Of a stretch of DNA of 64,000 nt, positions 27,735 to 35,525 are shown piece after piece. The translations under genes and the position numbers were made by a program. Every line of letters starts with the position of its first letter. Within the stretch, counting starts at the first letter, position 1. The stretch spans positions 117,121-181,120 of the forward strand of contig DDAM01000041.1 in the NCBI GenBank assembly GCA_002332905.1. The letters run 5' to 3'. The notes under the pieces were generated by a model. It was not told the origin of the DNA, did not search any database, and saw nothing but the letters and a program-made list of their open reading frames with translations. This DNA comes from Firmicutes bacterium UBA2058. GTDB lineage: Bacteria > Bacillota > Clostridia > Tissierellales > Sedimentibacteraceae.

Positions 27735-29351
27735 ATGGGTATAACAATTGATGAGATGCTTAAAACTGATTTGTTTAAAAATTACAAGTTATTAGCAGGC
27801 TATGGAGGATTAAATAATCATATTCAAGGAGTTGCAGTCTTAGATGCTCCAGATGGTTTTAATTGGACTGAGGGCAGAGAATTTGTCATCACTTCAGGCT
27901 ATGTATTTAAGCAGGATTGTGAACTTATAAAAAACTATATTAAATCAGAAAAGTTTGCTAAAATTTCAGGTATGGGTATAAAATTTGACAGATATATTGA
28001 TAAGTTTCCAGATGAAGTTATCAAAGAATTTAATGAACATAATATACCTCTTATTAGCATACCTATGGAACATTCTTGGATGAATATAATGAATTCATTG
28101 AATGTTTTGGTTATGAATAAAACAATAAGACAATTTAAAATAGGAAAAATTAACCCTTTAAACTTTTCGGATTCATCATATCAATCAAGAAAAATTAATA
28201 AAATACTATCTACTGTTGAATACGAGATGAATTTTCCTGCAATGATTTATGATTTATCTACTGATACGGCTTACTATAGCTCGTCAAAGTTTAAAGAGAT
28301 GTCAAAGGATTTAGATATAGAAGATTTCTGGAATCCTTCATTTAACTTCAGTAAAGAGGTTTTATGTGACAATTTAAAAATGTCTAGGTATAGGTTTTAT
28401 GATGAGAAGTATATCAGACCATTTAGCTGGATTACTATACCTATTAAGGTAGATGATAAGGTTAGAGCATATTTTGTTGTTCTGGAAGCAATAGATTTAA
28501 TTGATTATTTTGATCAGTTTGCAATAAGAATTGGATTTTTATTAATTCAATCATTATATGAGCAGATGGTAGTAGCAAAGCATGTCGGTGATTCAGGCTT
28601 TGAAGAGTTTGTCAATAATGTCATAAGTGGAAAAATTTCTGACAGCGAGTTAATTATTGACCAAGCTTCTGATCTTAATTTAAGTCCAAATAGTAAATAT
28701 TATTTGATGATAATGGAGCAGACAAACGAGGATATTTCGTTTATTAACTATAAAGAAACAATTAGAAACTGTATAGGAAGAAGCTTTCTAAATGGTGAAT
28801 ATCGTGCTGCTTTAGTTGGAGATAATAAATTTGTTTTTTTATTTGAAGAAAATAAAAATTTAGATAATGATATTGAATCCTTACAGAAAAAGGCTAGTAA
28901 TTTAACGAAAAGATTAGAGCTTGAAATTGAAGACATTAAGATTTTCTTCGCATTTTCAGATATAGCTGAGTCTATAACAGAACTTAAAAAAAATTATGAA
29001 AGATGTACTAAGATAATTGATATATCAAAATATATATTTCCAGATTTGAAATTTTGCAAATATTCTAAGTTGGGTGTTTTTGCTTGGCTTGATATAAAGT
29101 CTGATGAATTTGATTTGATGCTAGGCGAAATAGACAGGCTTTTACAAAGTGATGATAAAAATGAACTGATTGAGACTCTTAGAGTATATTTGGAATCAAA
29201 GATGAATTATAGTATAACAGCTGAAAAATTATTTATACATATAAATACGGTAAGAAAAAGAATAGAGAAAATTAATGATTTGATTAATATTGATTTAGAT
29301 AATTCTGTAAATAGACTTAAGCTTGAGTTGATATTAAAACTTATAGGTTAA
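27735..29351 (+). CDS. PucR-family transcriptional regulator
   Basis: Regulator of 538 residues: an N-terminal PucR ligand domain (about 1-125, with ITIDEMLKTDLF and GREFVITSGYVF), a central GGDEF-like/variable region, and a C-terminal PucR helix-turn-helix ending the chain (YSITAEKLFIHINTVRKRIE near 494). Family members sense metabolites such as purine breakdown products or GABA. Position next to the DUF5058-amidohydrolase operon suggests it controls that operon. ATG 27735 follows CAGGTGATT; a longer frame from 27651 has no ribosome binding site. Confidence 0.8.
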   Translation: MGITIDEMLKTDLFKNYKLLAGYGGLNNHIQGVAVLDAPDGFNWTEGREFVITSGYVFKQDCELIKNYIKSEKFAKISGMGIKFDRYIDKFPDEVIKEFNEHNIPLISIPMEHSWMNIMNSLNVLVMNKTIRQFKIGKINPLNFSDSSYQSRKINKILSTVEYEMNFPAMIYDLSTDTAYYSSSKFKEMSKDLDIEDFWNPSFNFSKEVLCDNLKMSRYRFYDEKYIRPFSWITIPIKVDDKVRAYFVVLEAIDLIDYFDQFAIRIGFLLIQSLYEQMVVAKHVGDSGFEEFVNNVISGKISDSELIIDQASDLNLSPNSKYYLMIMEQTNEDISFINYKETIRNCIGRSFLNGEYRAALVGDNKFVFLFEENKNLDNDIESLQKKASNLTKRLELEIEDIKIFFAFSDIAESITELKKNYERCTKIIDISKYIFPDLKFCKYSKLGVFAWLDIKSDEFDLMLGEIDRLLQSDDKNELIETLRVYLESKMNYSITAEKLFIHINTVRKRIEKINDLINIDLDNSVNRLKLELILKLIG

Positions 29352-29414
29352 AGGTGAAATATAATGAAATTACGAGAATTGGTGTTACAGTAAATTAAAT
29401 AAAAAAAATAATAT

Positions 29415-29465
29415 AAAATGCTACGTATTTTATTATATTAATAAATATGCGTAGCATTATTTTAT
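29415..29465. terminator. Terminator between pucR-like gene and rubrerythrin
   Basis: AATGCTACG / CGTAGCATT hairpin with A/T flanks, between convergent genes. Confidence 0.7.
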
Positions 29466-29487
29466 TCGTTTTCAATTTTTATATTCA

Positions 29488-30081
29488 TTATTTTTCATAC
29501 GGTGATTCTGCATATCTGATAAAATAGCCTTGTGGATGTTGACATACAGGGCATATTCTCGGAACTGTAGTTCCTACGTGTATATGACCACAATTTAGAC
29601 ATATCCACTTTTCCTCTATATCGCTAGTAAATAAAGTATTAGTTTCAATATAGTTAGCGAACTTTCCAAATCTATCTCCGTGTGTTTTTTCTATCTTTGC
29701 TATATTCTCAAAACTATAGGCTACCTGCATAAATCCTTCTTCTTTAGCTATTTTTGCAAAATCGGCATACACTTTTTCCCATTCTTCATACTCATTATGC
29801 TGCGCTGCTTTTAAAGTTTGCGTAAGCGAGCTGTAAATATCTACAGGATATCCACCATCTATAAAAATAGTTTGACCAGACAGCTCATTTAAGTGATTAT
29901 AAAATATTTTTGCATGGGATGCTTCTTGATCTGCAGTATATAAAAATACCCTTTCAATTAAAGTTAAATTTTCACCTTTAGCTTGTGAAGCACCAAAGGT
30001 ATATCTGTTTCTTGCTTGACTTTCTCCAGCAAATGCTCTCATTAAATTATCTTTAGTTTTACTATCTTTTAATAAATTCAT
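29488..30081 (-). CDS. rbr: Rubrerythrin
   Basis: Non-heme iron peroxidase of 197 residues that reduces hydrogen peroxide in anaerobes. N-terminal ferritin-like di-iron domain (FAGESQARNRYTF near 17, ADQEASHAKIF near 48, EEWEKVYADFAKIAKEEGF near 92, KIEKTHGDRF near 126), then a C-terminal rubredoxin-like domain with CLNCGHIH and CPVCQHP binding one iron. Starts at the ATG at 30081 after ATGGAGG; the ATG 12 bases earlier lies within that site. Points to an anaerobic host. Confidence 0.95.
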   Translation of the reverse strand: MNLLKDSKTKDNLMRAFAGESQARNRYTFGASQAKGENLTLIERVFLYTADQEASHAKIFYNHLNELSGQTIFIDGGYPVDIYSSLTQTLKAAQHNEYEEWEKVYADFAKIAKEEGFMQVAYSFENIAKIEKTHGDRFGKFANYIETNTLFTSDIEEKWICLNCGHIHVGTTVPRICPVCQHPQGYFIRYAESPYEK

Positions 30082-30315
30082 TTTTACCTCCATTTGTATG
30101 TATTTATATATAGTATCAACATTTATTCTTTTAAAAATTCATAGATATTAATCTAAAAAAATTTTTGTATTTTTTCTGTGTTTTCTCTGCTTTAAAAAAA
30201 TAATAGAAAACGTAGTCATTAACTTATTTCCACTGATTTACATATTTTATAAAAGTTATATTATTTTTATAAAAGTATAAATATACAAAAATGTGAAAAA
30301 ATATTTAAAAAACTA

Positions 30316-30344
30316 TTGACGATTAATAACAAGAGTGCTAATAT
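30316..30344 (+). promoter_or_regulatory. Promoter of the amino acid ABC operon
   Basis: TTGACG, 17-bp spacer, TAATAT, about 38 bp before the binding-protein start. The rest of the gap 30082-30381 shows nothing else clear. Confidence 0.6.
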
Positions 30345-30381
30345 AAGCATTAACTAAAAAACATTAACGGAGGAAATACAT

Positions 30382-31191
30382 ATGCAATTTAAAAAAGCAA
30401 TTTCTATTTTATTAATGACAACAATGATTTTAGCAACGATATCAGGATGTAGCTCTGATAAAAACAAAGATACAGATGTACAAAAAGATAGTGGACAAGC
30501 ATCTGGTGATAACAATACAATTGTAATGTATACTAATGCAGAATATCCACCTTATGAATACTTTGATGGAGATAAAATAGTTGGAGTGGATGTAGATATC
30601 GCAAATGTGATTGCAGAAGAATTAGGTAAAGAATTAAAGGTAGAGCACGTTGAGTTTGACAGTATAGTTCCAGCAATTGAGGCAGGAAGAGGTGATTTTG
30701 GTGCAGCTGGTATGGCTATAACCCCTGAAAGACTTGAAAGTGTTGATTTTTCTATACCTTATATTGGCGCAGGACAAAATGTTATTTACAAAACAGATAG
30801 TGGTTTAGATACACTTGAGGAGCTAGCAGGAAAAACAGTAGGTGTACAGCTTGGAACAACTTGTGAAAGTTCTATGAATGAAGCAATAACTGATGGAGTA
30901 TTAAAGGATTCAGGTACTATAGTAAAACAGTATTCCAGTCCATTGGATGCAGCACAAGACTTATATGCGGGTAGAATTGATGCAGTAATTGTAAATACAG
31001 CATCAGCAGAAAAGATTGTTAAAGAAAATAATAACCTTTCAACCAATGAGATAGATTTAAAAACAGAAAAAATGGCTATATGTGTTGCAAAAGGTAATCA
31101 AGAATTATTAGATAAGATTAACAGTATTTTAGAAAAACTAATGGCTGATGGAACGATAGAAGAATTTATCAAGGCTCATTCTGAGGAGTGA
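30382..31191 (+). CDS. Polar amino acid ABC transporter, substrate-binding lipoprotein
   Basis: Extracellular solute-binding protein family 3, 269 residues. Signal peptide of ~22 residues ends in the lipobox ISGC, then a low-complexity linker and the binding domain (YTNAEYPPYEYFDGDKIVGV near 50, VGVQLGTTCE near 153). It delivers polar amino acids to the permease encoded next. First gene of a three-gene operon. The exact amino acid is not evident. Confidence 0.9.
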   Translation: MQFKKAISILLMTTMILATISGCSSDKNKDTDVQKDSGQASGDNNTIVMYTNAEYPPYEYFDGDKIVGVDVDIANVIAEELGKELKVEHVEFDSIVPAIEAGRGDFGAAGMAITPERLESVDFSIPYIGAGQNVIYKTDSGLDTLEELAGKTVGVQLGTTCESSMNEAITDGVLKDSGTIVKQYSSPLDAAQDLYAGRIDAVIVNTASAEKIVKENNNLSTNEIDLKTEKMAICVAKGNQELLDKINSILEKLMADGTIEEFIKAHSEE

Positions 31192-31218
31192 TACAAAAGC
31201 ATGTGAAAGGATAGCATA

Positions 31219-31920
31219 ATGGAAGAATTTATACAGAATTTTATATTTGAATTTAATAGAACGTTTATAGCTAAGGATAGATATAGTCTGTTTTTAGATG
31301 GATTGAAAAATACAATAACAATTGCACTTGCTGCAACTCTTATAGGAGTTATATTAGGTTTTACTATAGCAATAATTAAGCACTATGCCAAGGACAATAA
31401 AAGGCTTAAGCCACTTGAAATAATATGCAATATCTATACCACTGTTATAAGAGGAACACCAGTTGTTGTACAACTTTTAATTATGTACTTTATCATATTA
31501 GTTAATACTGATAACAGCGTTATTATAGCAATACTAACATTTGGTTTTAACTCAGGGGCTTACGTATCAGAAATTGTTAGAGCTGGTATCAATGCTGTAG
31601 ACAAGGGACAGGCTGAGGCAGGTAAAGCGTTAGGACTTAATAAGATGCAAACCATGAGATACATTATAATACCTCAAGCCTTTAAAAATATATTGCCGGC
31701 ACTTGGCAATGAATTTATAGCATTATTAAAAGAGACAGCAGTAGCAGGATATGTTCCAATTATAGATTTAACTAAGGCTGGTGCAATAGTTAGAAGTCAA
31801 ACATATTCAGCATTTTTTCCACTCTTATCAGTTGCAGCTATGTATTTAACACTAGTAATGATATTAACATGGGTGCTAAAAATAGTTGAAAGGAGACTTA
31901 ACACAAATGATAGAAATTAA
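31219..31920 (+). CDS. Polar amino acid ABC transporter, permease
   Basis: Permease of the His/Glu/Gln/Arg/opine family, 233 residues, about five membrane helices. YTTVIRGTPVVVQLLIMYF near 72 and the EAA loop (GQAEAGKALGLNKMQTMRYI) near 134 that contacts the ATPase. A single permease gene implies a homodimer. Its end overlaps the ribosome binding site region of the ATPase gene. Confidence 0.92.
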   Translation: MEEFIQNFIFEFNRTFIAKDRYSLFLDGLKNTITIALAATLIGVILGFTIAIIKHYAKDNKRLKPLEIICNIYTTVIRGTPVVVQLLIMYFIILVNTDNSVIIAILTFGFNSGAYVSEIVRAGINAVDKGQAEAGKALGLNKMQTMRYIIIPQAFKNILPALGNEFIALLKETAVAGYVPIIDLTKAGAIVRSQTYSAFFPLLSVAAMYLTLVMILTWVLKIVERRLNTNDRN

Positions 31921-32638
31921 GAATTTATTTAAAAGCTTTGGCAGTCTTGAAGTACTAAAAAATGTTAATACTACAATAAATAAAGGTGAAAAGGTAGTAA
32001 TTGTAGGACCATCAGGCTCAGGAAAAAGTACTCTTTTAAGATGTCTAAATATACTAGAAACTCCTACTAAGGGTGAGATATGGTTTGAGGGCAATGACAT
32101 AACAAATAAAAAATGTGATATCAATAAGATAAGACAAAAAATGGGTATGGTATTTCAACACTTTAATTTGTTTCCACACTTAACCATTATTGAAAATATA
32201 ACCTTAGCTCCAATAAAGCTAGGTCTTCAAACCAAGGAAGAGGCAAATGAAAACGCCATTAGACTTTTAAAAAGAATAGGTCTTGAGGATAAAAAGGACT
32301 CGTATCCAACTAGTCTTTCTGGTGGTCAAAAGCAAAGAATCGCAATAGTTCGTTCCTTAGCAATGAATCCTGATATTATGCTATTTGATGAGCCAACATC
32401 AGCACTAGATCCAGAAATGGTTGGAGAGGTTTTAGCATTAATGAAGGAACTTGCATATGATGGTATGACTATGGTTGTGGTAACTCACGAGATGGGATTT
32501 GCGAAGGAAGTTGCCAATAGAGTAATTTTCATGGCAGATGGACAGGTTCTTGAAGAAAATTCACCAAACGATTTTTTTTCTAATCCAAAACATCCAAGGC
32601 TTCAAGAATTTTTATCAAAGGTATTATATAAGATATAA
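31907..32638 (+). CDS. Polar amino acid ABC transporter, ATP-binding protein (GlnQ-like)
   Basis: ABC ATPase of 243 residues: Walker A GPSGSGKSTLLR near 32, Q-loop VFQHFNLFPHLT near 82, signature LSGGQKQRIAIVRSLA near 134, Walker B MLFDEPTSALDPE near 156, H-loop VVTHEMGFA near 194. Powers the import of polar amino acids. ATG 31907 overlaps the permease end and follows AAGGAGA. Confidence 0.95.
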   Translation: MIEIKNLFKSFGSLEVLKNVNTTINKGEKVVIVGPSGSGKSTLLRCLNILETPTKGEIWFEGNDITNKKCDINKIRQKMGMVFQHFNLFPHLTIIENITLAPIKLGLQTKEEANENAIRLLKRIGLEDKKDSYPTSLSGGQKQRIAIVRSLAMNPDIMLFDEPTSALDPEMVGEVLALMKELAYDGMTMVVVTHEMGFAKEVANRVIFMADGQVLEENSPNDFFSNPKHPRLQEFLSKVLYKI

Positions 32639-32662
32639 TTAAATATATAACTAAAAACAAAA

Positions 32663-32711
32663 TTTGCTGTTGCATAACTAACTATTTTTAGTTTACAACA
32701 GCAAAATTTTT
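32663..32711. terminator. Terminator between ABC operon and hemerythrin
   Basis: TTTGCTGTTG / CAACAGCAAA stem followed by ATTTTT, between convergent genes. Confidence 0.75.
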
Positions 32712-32736
32712 CCGATTATTCTACTTTATAAAATTT

Positions 32737-33144
32737 TTATTTAGCATTCTTTATATAAGCAGCAACTTTTTTATCTTCACCTTTTATATGTTTTATAAGC
32801 CATGAAGCAATTATATTATTTACTTTAAATGTTAAAACTACAGATGTTCCATTTTCTTCATATTCATTAACAATTTTGCTAACCTCTTCTTTGAAATCAT
32901 CATGTAATTTTTTATGAGCTGGATAATCAGGATAATTATATTGTTTTTGAAGTTTTTCCTCGTCGATAAAATGCTTAACTGTATAATCTGTTAGAAAGTT
33001 AATTGTGTTTTTTATTTCGTCACGACCTTTTCCTTGACTACATGCATTTAATAGATTATTTATTGCATCTATAAGCTCTCTGTGTTGATTATCTATTGCT
33101 ATATTCCCAGTTTCTAAACTTTTGTCAAAAGTATATGCCATCAT
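32737..33144 (-). CDS. Bacteriohemerythrin
   Basis: Single-domain hemerythrin of 135 residues that binds O2 at a di-iron centre. Ligand motifs: DNQHRELI near 18-25, VKHFIDEEKLQ near 56-66, HKKLHDDF near 76-83, and HIKGED near 118. No extra sensor domain. Probably protects against or carries oxygen in an anaerobe. Start follows GGAGGGTTTT. Confidence 0.9.
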   Translation of the reverse strand: MMAYTFDKSLETGNIAIDNQHRELIDAINNLLNACSQGKGRDEIKNTINFLTDYTVKHFIDEEKLQKQYNYPDYPAHKKLHDDFKEEVSKIVNEYEENGTSVVLTFKVNNIIASWLIKHIKGEDKKVAAYIKNAK

Positions 33145-33292
33145 AAAACCCTCCTACTATTTTGTTAAACAACTTATACCCATATTTTGATAAATAAAAC
33201 AAATTTTAAGAATATTTCCTATGAAATTTATATTTTTATATCCATGTGTTTATTTTTACAGAATAGGACAAATCTTGTACGTTACTGGTGTA

Positions 33293-33769
33293 TTATTCGT
33301 ATTGGTATTTACAAACTGTTAAAGGGTTGAAATAAATACAGTATCCGTCTATTTCTGCAAATAATCCGTATTTTTGTTCATAATGCTTAAGTGTATCTTT
33401 TAAAAATTCCTCTGTTACCTCTAAATGCTCAGACAACTCAAAAATATTTTTGCAGCCATCAAAAGAAGCGCTAATTAATTTCTCTAGCGGAATTAATTTT
33501 TCATAGCCCCATTTTCTTGCTAAAAGTTCTTGCTTTCTGTTGCTAAAATTATTTTGATTCAATATATCCCCGGTTGTTGTATAATAATGACCTAATTCCT
33601 CAGCTAAGATACATGCTTTTTCTGCATTTGTACTTAATATAGGGTTAATTGCAATGATATTGTCAGCATATATTCCTTTTATTTTTTCACTTTTAAACCT
33701 TATTTCTATGACTTCAATATTTTCTTCATCTGCAATTTCTAATAAGCTTTCATATGACAAATATAACAC
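33293..33769 (-). CDS. ImmA/IrrE-type protein, tailocin control region
   Basis: Protein of 158 residues resembling the ImmA/IrrE peptidases that cleave phage-type repressors. The usual HExxH appears as AEELGHYY near 56, with the first His replaced by Glu, a variant that I believe is common in clostridial homologues; whether it is still a peptidase is uncertain. It lies just downstream of the repressor gene on the same strand (6-base gap), so it is likely the anti-repressor that triggers particle production. Confidence 0.75.
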   Translation of the reverse strand: MLYLSYESLLEIADEENIEVIEIRFKSEKIKGIYADNIIAINPILSTNAEKACILAEELGHYYTTTGDILNQNNFSNRKQELLARKWGYEKLIPLEKLISASFDGCKNIFELSEHLEVTEEFLKDTLKHYEQKYGLFAEIDGYCIYFNPLTVCKYQYE

Positions 33770-33775
33770 CGCCTT

Positions 33776-34099
33776 TTATGTATTTTTTCTTTTGCTTAAA
33801 ACAAATTTTTTAAATTGGTCTATCTCCTTTAATTCCTCTTCAGTCCAATCTTCATCGTCGTGGTGAGCTGCAATAGTGTTTATTTTTTCATACTCATTTT
33901 CTTCCCATCCCATTAAAAATGCAGGTGTTGTATTTAAAATCTCTGCAAGTGGCTCTAAAATAGTGATAGGTAAATTTTCGATTTCATCACTTTCATATCT
34001 ATAAATTGTAGCCCTGTTTTTATTTAATTTTTCTGCGACTTCATCAACTGTTAGATTTAATTCTTTTCTCCTATTTTTTATTCTATTACCTATGGTCAT
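33776..34099 (-). CDS. XRE/Cro-cI-type repressor of the tailocin
   Basis: Protein of 107 residues with an N-terminal helix-turn-helix (RIKNRRKELNLTVDEVAEKL, NRATIYRYESDE) and short C-terminal region containing DEDWTEEELKEIDQFKKFV. No LexA-type self-cleavage domain, so release probably depends on the ImmA-like neighbour. ATG at 34099 follows AAGGAGA by 6 bases; the frame is open further upstream but without a binding site. Four near-identical palindromes flank its own promoter and the divergent tailocin promoter. Confidence 0.85.
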   Translation of the reverse strand: MTIGNRIKNRRKELNLTVDEVAEKLNKNRATIYRYESDEIENLPITILEPLAEILNTTPAFLMGWEENEYEKINTIAAHHDDEDWTEEELKEIDQFKKFVLSKRKNT

Positions 34100-34141
34100 A
34101 GTATTTCTCCTTTTACTAGTTAAGTAATATTGTTTATACAA

Positions 34142-34170
34142 ATTATACCACTTAAATTGCATTAATGCAA
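34142..34170 (-). promoter_or_regulatory. Repressor promoter with overlapping operator O1
   Basis: Minus strand: TTGCAT (34170-34165), 17-bp spacer, TATAAT (34147-34142). The perfect palindrome TTGCATTAATGCAA (34157-34170) covers the -35 box, fitting autorepression. Confidence 0.65.
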
Positions 34171-34196
34171 CAAAAAATAAAAATAATTTAAAAATA

Positions 34197-34211
34197 TCGC
34201 ATTTAAAGCGA
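34197..34211. promoter_or_regulatory. Tailocin operator O2
   Basis: TCGCATTTAAAGCGA, inverted repeat 9 bp upstream of the tailocin -35 box. Same half-site family (TCGCA/TTGCA) as O1, O3, O4. Confidence 0.6.
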
Positions 34212-34219
34212 AATAATTA

Positions 34220-34248
34220 TTGACATTGTTTTTGATTAATGGTATTAT
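34220..34248 (+). promoter_or_regulatory. Main tailocin promoter
   Basis: Consensus TTGACA (34220-34225), 17-bp spacer, TATTAT (34243-34248); a TATAAT also starts at 34246. Strong sigma-A promoter placed between operators O2 and O3. Confidence 0.75.
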
Positions 34249-34256
34249 AATTTTAG

Positions 34257-34272
34257 TTGCATTATATGCGAA
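34257..34272. promoter_or_regulatory. Tailocin operator O3
   Basis: TTGCATTATATGCGAA, near-perfect palindrome lying over the expected transcription start of the tailocin promoter. Confidence 0.6.
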
Positions 34273-34327
34273 AACATATATTAAAAGCGTACTAAGTTTT
34301 AAAAAAGATATTTTTTTAACTTAAAAG

Positions 34328-34341
34328 TCGCAAATGTGCGA
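34328..34341. promoter_or_regulatory. Tailocin operator O4
   Basis: TCGCAAATGTGCGA, palindromic arms TCGCA/TGCGA, in the leader about 30 bases before the activator start. Confidence 0.5.
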
Positions 34342-34368
34342 AATAATTAATAACTAGTGGAGGAACAA

Positions 34369-34842
34369 ATGGAAAAAGATAATAAAAATATATCAGTAGA
34401 AATAGGACAATTGAAAAAAGAGTTACTTAATTATACATACACTATATTTAAAATCGATTCAGTTAATGAAGAAATAAGAGATTTAGCAAGTACAATTGAA
34501 TCACAAAGAGATGTAAAATCAAAACAATTAACTGGTATGCCAATAGGATATGGAAAATCAGACCCTGTAGCAACAGCAGTTGAAAAAATAATTGATGTAT
34601 ACAGTAGTGAATATTCAAGGCTAGAAAATGAATTAAAGAATTTACTTAATCAAAAATCAGAGATTGAAGAATTATTAAATAGTCTAGACGAACTAGAAAA
34701 AAAGGTAATAGAATATAAATATTTTAAAAAATATAAATGGTGGATGGTAGCCAATGCCATAGGTTACAGCGAATCAGACACTAAGAGAAGATGCAGAAAA
34801 ATATTAGAAAAAATAGTAAATAAAAAACATGGTACGCTATGA
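34369..34842 (+). CDS. Sigma-factor-like phage-type regulator (ArpU/RinA-like)
   Basis: Protein of 157 residues: coiled-coil N-terminal two thirds and a C-terminal sigma-70 region-4-like helix-turn-helix (EYKYFKKYKWWMVANAIGYS, then DTKRRCRKILEKI). Such small proteins activate late gene expression in phages and phage-tail-like bacteriocins of Clostridia. First gene from the tailocin promoter. ATG 34369 follows GGAGGAAC; a GTG 12 bases earlier overlaps that site. A broken copy of its C-terminal coding region lies ~230 bp downstream. Confidence 0.75.
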   Translation: MEKDNKNISVEIGQLKKELLNYTYTIFKIDSVNEEIRDLASTIESQRDVKSKQLTGMPIGYGKSDPVATAVEKIIDVYSSEYSRLENELKNLLNQKSEIEELLNSLDELEKKVIEYKYFKKYKWWMVANAIGYSESDTKRRCRKILEKIVNKKHGTL

Positions 34843-34869
34843 TACTTTTTATATGTTAGTATAAGGATA

Positions 34870-35052
34870 ATGAAATATAAGTTAATGAAAAGGCACTCGA
34901 AATTGAGTGCCTTTTGTGTTGAATATGAAAATTATTTAGGATACACTATTTCTACATATATATTAGACTATAGTACGAATTACAGTAAAATAGGTTACAG
35001 CGAATCAAATATAAAGAGAAGATGCAGAAAAATATTAAAAAATAATATATAA
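34870..35052 (+). pseudogene. Truncated second copy of the regulator C-terminus
   Basis: The 60-codon frame here ends with a clear copy of the regulator's DNA-binding helix (GYSESNIKRRCRKILKN) but starts inside the first terminator region and lacks the rest of the helix-turn-helix (the WWMVANA part is gone). Best read as a duplication remnant, not a working gene. Confidence 0.6.
34889..34916 (+). terminator. Terminator copy 1 after tailocin activator
   Basis: AAAGGCACTC / GAGTGCCTTTT hairpin. The T-run is short, so partial read-through is plausible. Confidence 0.7.
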
Positions 35053-35116
35053 AAAGACGGTACGCTATGATACTTTTTATGTGTTAGTATAAGGACAATG
35101 AAATATAAGTTAATGA

Positions 35117-35145
35117 AAAAGGCACTCGAGTTTGAGTGCCTTTTG
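35117..35145 (+). terminator. Terminator copy 2 before tailocin structural genes
   Basis: AAAAGGCACTC / GAGTGCCTTTT, the duplicate of the hairpin at 34889, directly before the structural genes. Confidence 0.7.
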
Positions 35146-35149
35146 TGTT

Positions 35150-35217
35150 GAAAGAGTAAAGAAGAAACTCTTCACTCTTTAATTATTATGAGATGTAGCA
35201 AAGCGGCGTAATGGAGG
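35150..35217 (+). repeat. Hairpin-SD element (copy 1)
   Basis: GAAAGAGT...ACTCTTT inverted repeat, then AATTATTATGA, a short imperfect hairpin (GCAAAGC) and CGTAATGGAGG. Nearly the same layout occurs at 42577-42642, and shorter relatives at 50781 and 56028; each ends in AATGGAGG, which is the ribosome binding site of the next gene. Confidence 0.6.
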
Positions 35218-35224
35218 TGATAAA

Positions 35225-35401
35225 ATAAAAATTAAAAACATATTAAAAAACCAACAACCAGAAACCTATAAAATGCTAATAAATCATATTGATGATGAAA
35301 AAGAAGATGACAAATTATCCTTTAAAGATTTTGAAAAAATGATGAAGCACGATGGCTACAAAAGACATAAAGGAGCAATGCGCCAAGTAAATCATGGATA
35401 G
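35225..35401 (+). CDS. Small conserved tailocin protein with non-ATG start
   Basis: Peptide of 58 residues, Lys-rich, with the C-terminal pattern DFEKMMKHDGYKRHKG then AMRQVNHG, which I recognise as typical of a small protein near the head of clostridial tail loci; function unknown. The frame has no ATG/GTG/TTG after its upstream stop and before residue 17. A near-perfect GGAGGTGAT lies 3 bases before an ATA codon, giving IKIKNILKNQQPE where homologues would start MKIK. I therefore propose an ATA start. An internal ATG at 35273 lacks a binding site. Confidence 0.6.
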   Translation: MKIKNILKNQQPETYKMLINHIDDEKEDDKLSFKDFEKMMKHDGYKRHKGAMRQVNHG

Positions 35402-35429
35402 ATTTATTAGCATATTGAAGGGAGGTGAT

Positions 35430-35481
35430 ATGAAATGCTGTTGCGAAGGATAGGAGGTGGTTGAAGGTGTTAGGAAAATGA
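35430..35481 (+). other. Cluster of tiny ORFs with strong ribosome binding sites
   Basis: GGAGGTGAT (35421) precedes ATG at 35430 (MKCCCEG, stop) and ATG at 35435 (MLLRRIGGG, stop, with ideal 9-base spacing); AGGAGGTGG then precedes GTG at 35467 (MLGK, stop). Three strong sites in 60 bases with 4-9 codon frames could be leader peptides or translational coupling devices before the tail terminator gene. Confidence 0.35.
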
Positions 35482-35525
35482 ATTTAAACTATTATAATTA
35501 AATAAGTAAGAGAGTGTGATGTTAT

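Larger units (their letters stand above)
34761..35150. repeat. Imperfect tandem duplication with two terminators (~230-bp period)
   Basis: Unit 1 (about 34761-34922) holds the last codons of the regulator, a GGTACGCTATGATACTTTTT stretch, and a terminator hairpin. Unit 2 (about 34992-35150) repeats all three with only scattered changes, 229-231 bp later. The second copy of the regulator tail reads GYSESNIKRRCRKILKN but has no intact protein in front of it. Fills the 382-bp gap between the regulator and the next gene. Confidence 0.85.

Noticed and set aside
34163..34368. LexA box controlling the tailocin directly
   Set aside because: No CGAAC-N4-GTTCG-like site found; the palindromes there belong to a different TCGCA family.
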